DNA of 64,000 bases from positions 11,907 through 75,906 of the forward strand of contig CAZWJF010000015.1 in assembly GCA_964634325.1 (NCBI GenBank), in the 5' to 3' direction. Positions 33,560-42,498 of the stretch are shown piece after piece (positions within the stretch are counted from its first letter, which is position 1; every line of letters begins with the position of its first letter). The stretch comes from JAJXWB01 sp964634325. Lineage in GTDB: Bacteria > Pseudomonadota > Alphaproteobacteria > Rhizobiales > Beijerinckiaceae. The notes under the pieces are model-generated. The model was not told where the DNA came from and did no database searches. It saw nothing but the letters and a program-made list of their open reading frames with translations. Position numbers and translations under genes: made by a program.

Positions 33560-35569
33560 ATGACCGCCATCGATACGATCGAGCGCGCCGCAACGACAAC
33601 GCCAGCCATCAAGGACATGGCCAACGCAGTGCGCGCGCTGGCGATGGACGCCGTCGAGAAGGCCAAATCCGGCCATCCGGGCATGCCGATGGGCATGGCG
33701 GACGTCGCGACGGTGTTGTTCACGAAATTCATGAAGATCGATCCTGCCGATCCGGCGTGGCCGGACCGCGACCGTTTCGTTTTGTCGGCGGGCCACGGGT
33801 CCATGCTGCAATATGCGATCCATCACCTGCTCGGTTATTCCGACATGCCGATCGCGGCGCTGCAGTCGTTCCGCCAGCTTCACTCGGCGACGGCCGGACA
33901 TCCCGAATACGGCCACGCGCTCGGCGTCGAAACGACCACGGGGCCTCTCGGGCAGGGCGTCGCCACGGCGGTCGGCATGGCGCTCGGCGAGCGCATGCTG
34001 AATGCGCGGTATGGCGACGCGCTGGTCGATCACTACACATACGTGATCGCCGGCGACGGGTGTCTGCAGGAAGGCGTGAGCCACGAGGCGATCGATCTCG
34101 CCGGCCATCTCGGTCTCGGCAAGCTGATCGTGCTGTGGGACGACAACGGCATTTCGATCGACGGCAAGACGAATTTGTCGACGTCGATGGATCAACTCGC
34201 GCGGTTCGCCGCGGCGGGCTGGCGTACGACGCGCGTCGACGGCCACGACCCCGCGGCGGTCGAGGCGGCTATCGCCGCGGCGCGGGCGCAGAGCGACAAG
34301 CCCTGGCTGATCGCCTGCCGCACGACGATCGGATTTGGCGCGCCGACGCGCGCGGGCACGTCCAAGGCGCATGGCGAACCGCTCGGCGCGGAAGAGATCG
34401 CCGGCGCGCGTGAAAAGCTCGGCTGGACGCATCCGCCGTTCGTCATCCCGCAGAACATCTACGACGCCTGGCGCGCTGTGAGCCGTCGCGGCGCGGCGGC
34501 GAGCGACGCGTGGCGCAGCAGGCTGTCGTCTTCTGCACAAGGCGCCGCCTTGCTCGCGCAGCTCGCCGGCGACCCCGGCGAGGAGCTGACGACCAAGATC
34601 AACGCCTTCAAGCACGAGTTGATTGCGAATGCGCCGAAGGTCGCCACCCGCAAGGCGTCAGAAAACGCGCTCGGCGTCATCAACGCCGCGACCAATCTGA
34701 CGATCGGCGGTTCGGCGGACCTCACGCATTCGAACCTGACCATCACCAAGGGGCTCGAACCGATCGGCGCAGGGTCCTTCGGCGGTCGCTATATCCACTA
34801 CGGCATCCGCGAGCACGGCATGGCCGCGGCGATGAACGGGCTCGCGTTGCACGGCGGGTTCATCCCGTATGGCGGCACGTTCCTCGTCTTCTCCGATTAC
34901 GCGCGCGGCGGCCTGCGTCTGTCCGCGCTGATGGGCCAGCGCGTCATCTACGTCTTCACGCACGATTCCATCGGTCTCGGCGAGGACGGGCCGACGCACC
35001 AGCCGATCGAGCATCTGGCCATGCTGCGGGCGACTCCCAATCTGCTCGTTTTCCGCCCCGCCGACGCCGTGGAGACGCTGGAATGCTGGCAAGCGGCGCT
35101 CGAAGCGAACGGAACGCCGTCGGCGCTTGCGCTGTCGCGTCAGGCCCTGCCGACCTTGCGCAAGGAGCAAGGCGAGGAGAACCTCTCGGCCAGAGGCGCC
35201 TATGTGCTGCGCGAGGCGCAGGGCGCGCGCGACGTGACCCTGCTTGCGACCGGCTCCGAGGTCGAGACCGCCGTTGCGGCGGCGGAGAAGTTGGCGGCTG
35301 ACGGCGTGAAGGCGGCGGTCGTGTCGATGCCGTCGTGGGAATTGTTCGAGCGACAGGACGACGCCTATCGCGCCCGCGTTCTTGGATCCGCGCCGCGCGT
35401 CGGCGTCGAGGCGGCGGCCCGGCTGGGTTGGGATCGCTGGATCGGCGAACGCGGCCGCTTCGTCGGCATGAACAGCTTCGGCGCCTCGGCGCCCGCCGGC
35501 GATCTCTACAAGCATTTCGGCATCACGGTCGACGATGTGATCGCCGCTGCGAAGTCGATTATCGCCTGA
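33560..35569 (+). CDS. cbbT: Transketolase
   Basis: A 669-residue thiamine-diphosphate enzyme. The N-terminal domain has GHPGMPMG and the cofactor motif GDGCLQEGVSHEAIDLAGHL; the middle domain has GIREHGM and the C-terminal domain follows. It moves two-carbon units between sugar phosphates in the Calvin cycle. It lies 10 bases after cbbP in the cbb operon, with AAGGAGG before the ATG. Confidence 0.95.
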   Translation: MTAIDTIERAATTTPAIKDMANAVRALAMDAVEKAKSGHPGMPMGMADVATVLFTKFMKIDPADPAWPDRDRFVLSAGHGSMLQYAIHHLLGYSDMPIAALQSFRQLHSATAGHPEYGHALGVETTTGPLGQGVATAVGMALGERMLNARYGDALVDHYTYVIAGDGCLQEGVSHEAIDLAGHLGLGKLIVLWDDNGISIDGKTNLSTSMDQLARFAAAGWRTTRVDGHDPAAVEAAIAAARAQSDKPWLIACRTTIGFGAPTRAGTSKAHGEPLGAEEIAGAREKLGWTHPPFVIPQNIYDAWRAVSRRGAAASDAWRSRLSSSAQGAALLAQLAGDPGEELTTKINAFKHELIANAPKVATRKASENALGVINAATNLTIGGSADLTHSNLTITKGLEPIGAGSFGGRYIHYGIREHGMAAAMNGLALHGGFIPYGGTFLVFSDYARGGLRLSALMGQRVIYVFTHDSIGLGEDGPTHQPIEHLAMLRATPNLLVFRPADAVETLECWQAALEANGTPSALALSRQALPTLRKEQGEENLSARGAYVLREAQGARDVTLLATGSEVETAVAAAEKLAADGVKAAVVSMPSWELFERQDDAYRARVLGSAPRVGVEAAARLGWDRWIGERGRFVGMNSFGASAPAGDLYKHFGITVDDVIAAAKSIIA

Positions 35570-35578
35570 GAACGGATG

Positions 35579-35628
35579 GGCGGCTCAATGCGCCGCCAGC
35601 GCAACAGTCGCGTAACGACGCAATTACG
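35579..35628. promoter_or_regulatory. cbbT-cbbM gap: hairpin and inverted repeat
   Basis: GGCGGC (35579-35584) pairs with GCCGCC (35592-35597). Then CGTAA-N8-TTACG (35611-35628) forms an inverted repeat just before the cbbM start region. The first may be an RNA hairpin. The second could be an operator or CbbR-like half-site pair, giving cbbM separate control. Confidence 0.35.
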
Positions 35629-35639
35629 GAGACCGAACG

Positions 35640-37025
35640 ATGGACCAGTCTAATCGCTACGCCAATCTCAATCTGAAGGAAGCCGATCTGATCGCCGGAG
35701 GACGCCACGTCCTGTGCGCCTATGTCATGAAGCCGAAGAAGGGCTTCGGCGGCTATCTCGAAACCGCCGCGCATTTCGCTGCGGAATCGTCGACCGGCAC
35801 GAACGTCGAAGTTTCGACGACCGACGATTTCACACGCGGCGTCGACGCTCTCGTGTACGAGATCGACGAGCAGAAAGAGATCATGAAAATCGCCTATCCG
35901 GTCGAGCTGTTCGACCGCAACATCATCGATGGGCGCGCCATGATCGCGTCCTTCCTGACGCTGACGATCGGCAACAATCAGGGGATGGGCGACGTCGAAT
36001 ACGGCAAGATGCACGACTTCTACGTGCCGCCCGCGTATCTGCGCCTGTTCGACGGTCCGTCGACCACCATCAAGGATCTCTGGCGCGTGCTCGGCCGCCC
36101 CGTCGTCGACGGCGGTTTCATCGTCGGCACCATCATCAAGCCGAAGCTCGGCCTGCGTCCGAAGCCGTTCGCCGACGCCTGCTACGATTTCTGGCTTGGC
36201 GGCGATTTCATCAAGAACGACGAGCCGCAGGGCAATCAGGTGTTCGCGCCGTTCAAGGAAATGGTGGTCGGCGTGGCGGACGCCATGCGCCGCGCGCAGG
36301 ACAAGACCGGCGAGGCCAAGCTGTTCTCGTTCAACATTACCGCTGACGACCACTACGAGATGCTGGCGCGCGGCGAATACATCCTCGAGACGTTCGGCGA
36401 GAACGCCGACCACGTCGCCTTCCTGGTCGACGGCTATGTCGCGGGCCCCGCTGCGGTGACGACAGCGCGCCGCGCTTTCCCGAAGCAGTACCTGCACTAC
36501 CATCGCGCAGGGCACGGCGCGGTCACCTCGCCGCAATCGAAGCGCGGCTATACGGCCTTCGTGCTGTCGAAGATGGCGCGCCTGCAAGGCGCCTCCGGCA
36601 TTCACGTTGGCACGATGGGCTTCGGCAAGATGGAAGGCGAAGCAGGCGACAGGATCATCGCGAGCATGATCGTCGAGGATAAGGCGCAGGGCCCGTTCTA
36701 TCCTCAGGACTGGCTCGGCATGGCTGCGACGACGCCGATCATCTCCGGCGGCATGAATGCGCTGCGCATGCCTGGCTTCTTCTCGAACCTCGGGCATTCC
36801 AACCTGATCATGACGGCCGGCGGCGGCGCCTTCGGCCACGTCGACGGCGGCGCGGCTGGCGCGACCTCGCTGCGCCAGGCCGAGCAGTGCTGGAAGTCGG
36901 GCGCCGATCCGATCGAATTCGCCAAGAGCCACCGCGAATTCGCGCGCGCCTTCGAGAGCTTCCCGAACGACGCCGACAAGCTCTACCCGGGCTGGCGCGA
37001 CAAGCTTTCGGTGAAGGCGGCCTGA
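35640..37025 (+). CDS. cbbM: Form II RuBisCO
   Basis: A 461-residue RuBisCO of form II, which works as large-subunit dimers without small subunits. The carbamylation site is Lys192 in GGDFIKNDEPQGNQ, one number off the Rhodospirillum rubrum enzyme, and the HYHRAGH segment is present. Form II enzymes suit high CO2 and low O2. No cbbQ or cbbO activase gene accompanies it in the window. Confidence 0.97.
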   Translation: MDQSNRYANLNLKEADLIAGGRHVLCAYVMKPKKGFGGYLETAAHFAAESSTGTNVEVSTTDDFTRGVDALVYEIDEQKEIMKIAYPVELFDRNIIDGRAMIASFLTLTIGNNQGMGDVEYGKMHDFYVPPAYLRLFDGPSTTIKDLWRVLGRPVVDGGFIVGTIIKPKLGLRPKPFADACYDFWLGGDFIKNDEPQGNQVFAPFKEMVVGVADAMRRAQDKTGEAKLFSFNITADDHYEMLARGEYILETFGENADHVAFLVDGYVAGPAAVTTARRAFPKQYLHYHRAGHGAVTSPQSKRGYTAFVLSKMARLQGASGIHVGTMGFGKMEGEAGDRIIASMIVEDKAQGPFYPQDWLGMAATTPIISGGMNALRMPGFFSNLGHSNLIMTAGGGAFGHVDGGAAGATSLRQAEQCWKSGADPIEFAKSHREFARAFESFPNDADKLYPGWRDKLSVKAA

Positions 37026-37041
37026 TCGTATATAAGCATGC

Positions 37042-37066
37042 GCCGCGCGGCGTCTCGTCGCGCGGC
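37042..37066 (+). other. Strong stem-loop after cbbM
   Basis: GCCGCGCG-GCG (37042-37052) pairs with CGT-CGCGCGGC (37056-37066) around a 3-base loop, an 11-bp stem with one G-T pair and no T run after it. It separates cbbM from rpe and may protect the cbbM message. Confidence 0.6.
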
Positions 37067-37092
37067 CCTCGTTGATTGCGGAGAAAATTGCG

Positions 37093-37797
37093 ATGAGCTT
37101 CGACCGATCGATCAAGATCGCCCCGTCCATTCTCTCCGCCGATTTCGCGGCGCTCGGCGCCGAATGCCGCGCCATCGAGGCGCAAGGCGCCGAATGGGTG
37201 CATGTCGACGTGATGGACGGCCATTATGTGCCCAACATCACGATCGGCCCTGCCGTCTGCGCGGCGCTGCGGCCGCATATCAAGGGCGTGATGGACGTGC
37301 ATCTGATGATCGCGCCGGCCGATCCCTATATCGAGGCGTTCGCCAAGGCCGGTTCCGACATCATCACCGTCCACGCCGAGGCTGGACCGCATCTCGACCG
37401 GTCGTTGCAGCTCATTCGCTCGTTTGGCAAGAAGGCCGGCGTTTCGCTCAATCCCTCGACGCCGGAAAGCGTCATCGAATACGTGCTCGACCGACTCGAC
37501 CTCGTGCTGGTGATGAGCGTCAATCCGGGGTTCGGCGGTCAGAGCTTCATTCACAGCCAGATCGAAAAGATTCGACGCATTCGCGCCATGATCGGCGATC
37601 GACCGATTCATCTGGAAGTCGACGGCGGCGTGACGCCGGAAACCGCGCCGCTGGTGGCCGCCGTAGGCGCCGATGCGCTGGTCGCGGGTTCGGCCGTCTT
37701 CAAGGGCGGATCGGTCGACCACCCGGAAGTCTATGGCCGGAATATCGCAGCCATCCGCGCGGCGGCGGAGGCGGCGCGGACCAAAGCGGCCGCGTAG
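37093..37797 (+). CDS. rpe: Ribulose-phosphate 3-epimerase
   Basis: A 234-residue TIM-barrel epimerase with family motifs IAPSILSADF, HVDVMDGHYVPN and MSVNPGFGGQ. It interconverts xylulose- and ribulose-5-phosphate and so feeds phosphoribulokinase. The ATG at 37093 is chosen over an earlier TTG since GGAGAA lies 7 bases before it. It is the last gene of the form II cbb group (cbbE in that context). Confidence 0.94.
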   Translation: MSFDRSIKIAPSILSADFAALGAECRAIEAQGAEWVHVDVMDGHYVPNITIGPAVCAALRPHIKGVMDVHLMIAPADPYIEAFAKAGSDIITVHAEAGPHLDRSLQLIRSFGKKAGVSLNPSTPESVIEYVLDRLDLVLVMSVNPGFGGQSFIHSQIEKIRRIRAMIGDRPIHLEVDGGVTPETAPLVAAVGADALVAGSAVFKGGSVDHPEVYGRNIAAIRAAAEAARTKAAA

Positions 37798-37813
37798 TCG
37801 GCGTTGAGGCGCT

Positions 37814-38713
37814 CTACGACTTCTGGCGCGCCTTCTTCAACGTATCGAGGAAGGCGCGCGCAGCAGGCGAAAGGCGCTTGCCGGCGAGATAGACGGCGTA
37901 CCACCGCCGCATGATCGGAAAGCCCTGAACGTCGAGTTCGCGAAGCGCCGAGGTATTGGCGTCGAGCGCGAGCACGTGACGCGACAGAACGGCAAGGCCA
38001 AGTCCCGCCGCAACCGCCTGCTTCGTGGTCTCGTCGCTGCCCAGCGTCATGCGCGTCGGGGGCCTGAGCCTGTGTTCCTTGAAGAAGCGTTCCGTCGCCT
38101 GCCGCGTGCCTGATCCGGGCTCGCGCAGAACGAAGGGTTCGTCCGCGAGCCGCGCGGGCGAGATTTTCTTCGCCTTGCACAGCGGGTGATCGGCGGCGGC
38201 CAGCACGACGAGCGGGTTTTGCATGAAAGGAATCGCGATGACGTCGAGCTCTTTCGGCGCCTGGCCCATGATGTAGAGGTCATCGAGGTTGCGGCGCATG
38301 CGGTCGAGGATTTGTTCGCGATTGAGAACCTCGAGAGCGAACTCGATATTCGGATGAGCGCGACAGAAATCGCCGATCAGCCGCGTCGCGAAGTAGCGCG
38401 CGGTCGCGATCATGACGAGTTTCACGCCGCCGCGCTCGAGCCCCTGGAGTTCGGCCAGCTCCATGCCGAGATGATCGAGCCGCTCGATCATGTCCTGTGC
38501 GGCGCCAGCCACGAGCCGACCAGCTTCGGTCAGTTTGAGCTTGCGGCCGGACACCTCATGCAAGGGCATACCGCACGTCTCGGAAAGCTGCTTGACCTGG
38601 ATGGAAAACGCCGCCGTCGTCATGTGCATCTCTTCTGCGGCGCGCGTCATGCTTCCATGGCGGGCGAGGGCGGAAAAAAGGCGAAGCTGGTGCAGGGAAG
38701 CGCGGCGCAACAT
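37814..38713 (-). CDS. cbbR: LysR-type regulator CbbR (next to cbbL)
   Basis: A 299-residue LysR regulator with the winged helix (LRLFSALARHGSMTRAAEEM) and a CbbR-type effector domain (SDETTKQAVAAGLGLAVLS). It is divergent from cbbL across 105 bases and would control the form I genes. Two CbbR copies, each beside its own RuBisCO group, allow separate control of the two enzyme types. It ends 16 bases from the convergent rpe gene. Confidence 0.92.
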   Translation of the reverse strand: MLRRASLHQLRLFSALARHGSMTRAAEEMHMTTAAFSIQVKQLSETCGMPLHEVSGRKLKLTEAGRLVAGAAQDMIERLDHLGMELAELQGLERGGVKLVMIATARYFATRLIGDFCRAHPNIEFALEVLNREQILDRMRRNLDDLYIMGQAPKELDVIAIPFMQNPLVVLAAADHPLCKAKKISPARLADEPFVLREPGSGTRQATERFFKEHRLRPPTRMTLGSDETTKQAVAAGLGLAVLSRHVLALDANTSALRELDVQGFPIMRRWYAVYLAGKRLSPAARAFLDTLKKARQKS

Positions 38714-38715
38714 AA

Positions 38716-38731
38716 TTATATGATACTATAA
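38716..38731. promoter_or_regulatory. Candidate CbbR site before cbbL
   Basis: The cbbR-cbbL gap contains TTATA-N6-TATAA (38716-38731) at its cbbR side, within the AT-rich patch 38711-38758. The spacing fits the TNA-N7-8-TNA form of CbbR boxes. Confidence 0.5.
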
Positions 38732-38818
38732 GAATAAGATTAGAACATTAAACTTATCTGCGAGCGAGTTCGGTCGTACTCATGCCCGCGTTCGAATTCA
38801 CGAGCGGGAGGCGAGGCC

Positions 38819-40279
38819 GTGGACGACAGGGTCAAGGAAATCAGAGGCAAGGAACGCTACAAGGCCGGCGTTCTGAAATATGCGCAGATGGGCTACTGGA
38901 ACGGCGATTACGTTCCAAAGGACACCGACCTCATCGCCTTGTTCCGCATCACGCCGCAGGAAGGCGTCGATCCGATCGAGGCGGCGGCGGCGGTGGCCGG
39001 CGAGTCCTCGACGGCGACCTGGACGGTGGTCTGGACCGATCGCCTGACCGCGGCGGACCAGTATCGGGCGAAGGCCTATCGCGTCGATCCCGTACCCGGC
39101 AATCCCGGCCAGTATTTCTGCTACGTCGCTTACGATCTCATCCTGTTCGAGCCCGGCTCGATCGCCAACCTCACAGCGTCGATCATCGGCAATGTCTTTT
39201 CGTTCAAGCCGCTGAAGGCGGCGCGCCTCGAGGACATGCGCTTCCCCGTCGCTTACGTGAAGACCTACAAGGGCCCGCCGACCGGCATCGTCGTGGAGCG
39301 CGAGCGGCTCGACAAGTTCGGCCGACCGTTGCTCGGCGCGACCACCAAGCCGAAACTCGGGCTATCCGGCAAGAACTACGGCCGCGTCGTCTACGAGGGG
39401 CTCAGGGGCGGCCTCGATTTCATGAAGGACGACGAGAACATCAACTCGCAGCCTTTCATGAACTGGCGCGACCGTTTCCTGTACTGCATGGAAGCGGTGA
39501 ACAAGGCGTCCGCCGAAACAGGAGAAATCAAGGGCCACTATCTCAATATCACCGCCGGAACGATGGAAGAAATGTACCGGCGCGCCGAACTCGCCAAGGA
39601 GCTGGGTTCGGTGATCGTGATGATCGACCTGATCATCGGTTACACGGCGATCCAGTCGATCTCCGAATGGTGCCGGCAGAACGACATGATTCTGCACCTG
39701 CATCGCGCTGGCCACGGCACATACACGCGTCAGAAGAATCACGGCGTCTCGTTCCGCGTGATCGCCAAATGGATGCGGCTCGCCGGCGTCGACCATATTC
39801 ACGCGGGCACGGCCGTCGGCAAGCTCGAAGGCGATCCGATGACGGTGCAGGGCTATTACAATGTTTGTCGCGAGCTCCATAACCCGATCGACCTGCAACG
39901 CGGCATCTACTTCGAACAGGACTGGGCCGACACGCTGAAGGTGATGCCGGTCGCCTCGGGCGGCATTCACGCCGGCCAGATGCACCAGCTGATCGATCTG
40001 TTCGGCGACGATGTCGTGCTGCAGTTCGGCGGCGGCACGATCGGCCATCCCATGGGCATCCAGGCAGGCGCGACCGCCAACCGCGTGGCGCTCGAAGCCA
40101 TGGTGCTTGCGCGCAACGAGGGGCGCGACATCAAGACGGAAGGACCGGAAATCCTGCGCGCTGCAGCCAAGTGGTGCAAGCCGCTCGAAGCCGCGCTCGA
40201 TACATGGGGCAACATCACCTTCAACTACGCCTCCACCGACACGTCGGACTTTGTTCCGACGCCGGAAGTGGCGATGTGA
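38819..40279 (+). CDS. cbbL: Form I RuBisCO large subunit (red type, IC)
   Basis: A 486-residue large subunit. The carbamylated lysine is Lys203 in GGLDFMKDDENINSQPF, and KPKLGLSGKNYG carries the catalytic lysine. Sequence style and the CbbX partner indicate the red-type, form IC branch. The start is GTG at 38819 with GGGAGGCGAG upstream. The small subunit gene follows. Confidence 0.97.
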   Translation: MDDRVKEIRGKERYKAGVLKYAQMGYWNGDYVPKDTDLIALFRITPQEGVDPIEAAAAVAGESSTATWTVVWTDRLTAADQYRAKAYRVDPVPGNPGQYFCYVAYDLILFEPGSIANLTASIIGNVFSFKPLKAARLEDMRFPVAYVKTYKGPPTGIVVERERLDKFGRPLLGATTKPKLGLSGKNYGRVVYEGLRGGLDFMKDDENINSQPFMNWRDRFLYCMEAVNKASAETGEIKGHYLNITAGTMEEMYRRAELAKELGSVIVMIDLIIGYTAIQSISEWCRQNDMILHLHRAGHGTYTRQKNHGVSFRVIAKWMRLAGVDHIHAGTAVGKLEGDPMTVQGYYNVCRELHNPIDLQRGIYFEQDWADTLKVMPVASGGIHAGQMHQLIDLFGDDVVLQFGGGTIGHPMGIQAGATANRVALEAMVLARNEGRDIKTEGPEILRAAAKWCKPLEAALDTWGNITFNYASTDTSDFVPTPEVAM

Positions 40280-40305
40280 TCGGCGCGAGCAAGGAGGACA
40301 TGGCC

Positions 40306-40695
40306 ATGCGCATCACTCAGGGGGCTTTCTCGTTCCTGCCGGATCTGACCGACGAGCAGGTTCGCGACCAGATCGAATATTGTCTGCGTAACGACTGGGC
40401 GGTCGGCGTCGAATACACCGACGATCCGCATCCGCGGAACACATACTGGAACATGTGGGGCAATCCGATGTTCGACCTGAAGGACGCCAAGGGCGTCTTG
40501 ATGGAGGTGGAGGATTGCCGCAAGGCGAATCCGGACGCCTACATCCGCCTCAACGCTTTCGACTCCACCCGCGGCTGGGAGACGGTGCGCCTGTCGTTCA
40601 TCGTCAACAGGCCGAAGGAAGAGCCGACGCTCGCCATGACGCGCACCGACGTGCGCGGGCGGTCTCAGGCCTATTCGTGGGCGACGAAGCGCTGA
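40306..40695 (+). CDS. cbbS: Form I RuBisCO small subunit
   Basis: A 129-residue small subunit (QGAFSFLPDLTDEQVRDQIE, WNMWGNPMFDL). It completes the L8S8 enzyme with CbbL. The ATG at 40306 is preferred over 40300 because AAGGAGG (40291-40297) is then 8 bases upstream. It ends 21 bases before cbbX. The C-terminal stretch is of the length seen in red-type enzymes. Confidence 0.95.
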   Translation: MRITQGAFSFLPDLTDEQVRDQIEYCLRNDWAVGVEYTDDPHPRNTYWNMWGNPMFDLKDAKGVLMEVEDCRKANPDAYIRLNAFDSTRGWETVRLSFIVNRPKEEPTLAMTRTDVRGRSQAYSWATKR

Positions 40696-40716
40696 ACGAA
40701 AAGAAAGGTCTGGGAA

Positions 40717-41637
40717 ATGACCGGAGCAAGCGCCGAGCCGATCGCGACCCCTGACAAGGTGGACTTGGCCGCCGACTTCAGGGAGTCGGGCGTCGCCGAC
40801 ATATTGGCGACGCTCGACCGCGAGCTCGTCGGCCTCGCTCCGGTCAAGCGGCGCATCCGGGAGACGGCGGCGCTGCTGCTCGTCGAACGCGCCCGGCGCA
40901 AGCTCGGCCTCGCGCACGAAACGCCGACGCTGCACATGTCGTTCACCGGCAATCCGGGCGTGGGCAAGACGACCGTAGCGTTGAGGATGGCAGGGTTGCT
41001 GCACAGTCTGGGATACGTGCGCAAGGGCCATCTCGTCTCTGTGACACGCGACGATCTGGTCGGGCAGTACATCGGCCATACTGCGCCGAAGACGAAAGAG
41101 GTGCTCAAGAAAGCGATGGGCGGCGTGCTGTTCATCGACGAAGCTTACTACCTCTATCGACCGGACAACGAACGCGACTACGGGCAAGAGGCGATCGAGA
41201 TTCTCTTGCAGGTGATGGAGAACAACCGCGACGATCTCGTGGTGATCCTCGCGGGCTACGCGGACCGCATGGACAGGTTCTTCACCAGCAATCCGGGCTT
41301 TCGCTCGCGCATTGCGCACCACATCGAATTTCCCGACTACACGGATGAAGAGCTGTTGCGGATCGCGCAGAACATGCTGACGGCGCAAAACTACGAATTG
41401 ACGCCCGAAGCCAGGCAGGCCCTAAGCGAATATATCGCGTTGCGCCGGACGCAGCCGCACTTCGCCAATGCGCGTTCGATCCGCAACGCATTGGACAGAG
41501 CCCGCCTGCGGCAGGCCAATCGACTGTTCGAATCCGCCGACGGTCCGATCGACGCGTCGGCGCTGTCGATGATCGATGCTGTGGATGTGCGGGCGAGCCG
41601 CGTGTTTCGCGGCGGCCTGGACAGCGATCGACGCTAG
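40717..41637 (+). CDS. cbbX: RuBisCO activase CbbX
   Basis: A 306-residue AAA+ ATPase with Walker A GNPGVGKT (78-85), Walker B VLFIDEAYYLY and the arginine-finger region SNPGFRSRI. CbbX pulls inhibitory sugar phosphates out of red-type RuBisCO; its presence agrees with the form IC large subunit. It closes the cbbLSX set and is convergent with the arsR gene 73 bases away. Confidence 0.95.
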   Translation: MTGASAEPIATPDKVDLAADFRESGVADILATLDRELVGLAPVKRRIRETAALLLVERARRKLGLAHETPTLHMSFTGNPGVGKTTVALRMAGLLHSLGYVRKGHLVSVTRDDLVGQYIGHTAPKTKEVLKKAMGGVLFIDEAYYLYRPDNERDYGQEAIEILLQVMENNRDDLVVILAGYADRMDRFFTSNPGFRSRIAHHIEFPDYTDEELLRIAQNMLTAQNYELTPEARQALSEYIALRRTQPHFANARSIRNALDRARLRQANRLFESADGPIDASALSMIDAVDVRASRVFRGGLDSDRR

Positions 41638-41710
41638 CGCGCGAAAATAGCGTCGCCGACGCGCGGGCGCATTGCTCTTCGCGCATGCATTCAAGGGTCG
41701 GCGGCGAGCT

Positions 41711-42076
41711 TTAGGCGCGCGCCCGCTTGCGCTTCTCGGCCCGCGCGGCGCCGCAAAAGACCGAATAGAGCGCCTCGAGAATCGTCCGCACATTCTCGTC
41801 GGCGAGCGAGTAATAGATCGTCTTGCCGTCGCGGCGCGTCGTCACGAGGCGATCGAGCCGCAAACGGGCGAGCTGCTGCGAGACGGTGGACTGACGTTCG
41901 CCGAGTATCGACTCGAGTTCGCCGACCGAGCATTCGCCTTCGGCGAGGGCGCACAACAGCAGAAGCCGCGATTCATGCGACAGCGCCTTGAGAAACTCGC
42001 TGGCCTCTCGCGCCTTTTCCGCCATCAGGTCGAATTCAGGCGAGTTGTCTTCGGTCTTAAGCGCCGGCAAAGCCAT
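41711..42076 (-). CDS. ArsR-family persulfide sensor, BigR/SqrR type
   Basis: A 121-residue winged-helix repressor. The segments RQSTVSQQLARLR (recognition helix) and GKTIYYSLAD are those of BigR/SqrR. Counting from the ATG at 42076, the key cysteines fall at 42 (LLLLC) and 108 (YSVFC), exactly the spacing of 66 residues and the numbers known for BigR, where they form a polysulfide bridge that releases DNA. A third cysteine is at 49. GCAGGA lies 9 bases upstream of this ATG, which decides the start over 42085. It faces the sox operon and is the likely master regulator of the sulfur genes here. Confidence 0.88.
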   Translation of the reverse strand: MALPALKTEDNSPEFDLMAEKAREASEFLKALSHESRLLLLCALAEGECSVGELESILGERQSTVSQQLARLRLDRLVTTRRDGKTIYYSLADENVRTILEALYSVFCGAARAEKRKRARA

Positions 42077-42498
42077 GCTGTCCATTCCTGCGGTTGTGAT
42101 CGCTTCTCCTCTTCGCACTTCGCCGCTGCGAGGAATGGCGCGGTCATGCGAGGGTATTGCGACGCACAATTCAATCGAATTATTCGAACAAACATATAAA
42201 TGAAAATCATGATATTCGCAAGTATGTCGCGCGGCGGTCGGCGTACTGGCGGCCCGCGCAACGGCGTCGCCATGTCGAGCGCAGCGGCCGTCGTGTCGAA
42301 CGCAGCGACCGCCATGTCGAGGCGTCGCCGTCTGCGACGCCCGAACGCGACGCATTACGCAAATGTGAGTCCAGCAACGCCCGCAGGACGAAGAAAACGC
42401 TTGACCATTTGATTTGCATCATCACACTTGAATGTGATGGTCGATCAACGACCACGCGCGACCCGCGAGCGGGCGCAAATATCAAGGGACGGAAACGC
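42077..42498. promoter_or_regulatory. arsR-soxX divergent control region
   Basis: No gene is called in these 422 bases. The AT-rich part 42167-42225 holds ATTC-N4-GAAT (42169-42180), the odd palindrome CGAAT-T-ATTCG (42176-42186) and ATCATGAT running into ATATTCG (42206-42218). These are candidate operators for the ArsR repressor, controlling itself and soxXYZAB. GC-rich DNA with a 21-bp tandem repeat follows (42271-42321). The stretch 42330-42490 shows a T-poor, mixed sequence without clear signals. Confidence 0.55.
42271..42321. repeat. 21-bp tandem repeat in the sox leader
   Basis: Two 21-base copies (42271-42291 and 42292-42312; core TGTCGA-CGCAGCG) are followed by the first 9 bases of a third. 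The copies differ at a few positions. The function is unknown. Confidence 0.7.

Noticed and set aside
41650..41662. Short GCGTC-GCC-GACGC hairpin after cbbX as a terminator
   Set aside because: The stem is only 5 bp and no T run follows; too weak to call.
42157..42498. Longer start for soxX upstream of the signal peptide
   Set aside because: It would place 114 residues before the signal peptide and read through the operator region; the ATG at 42499 gives a normal exported cytochrome.
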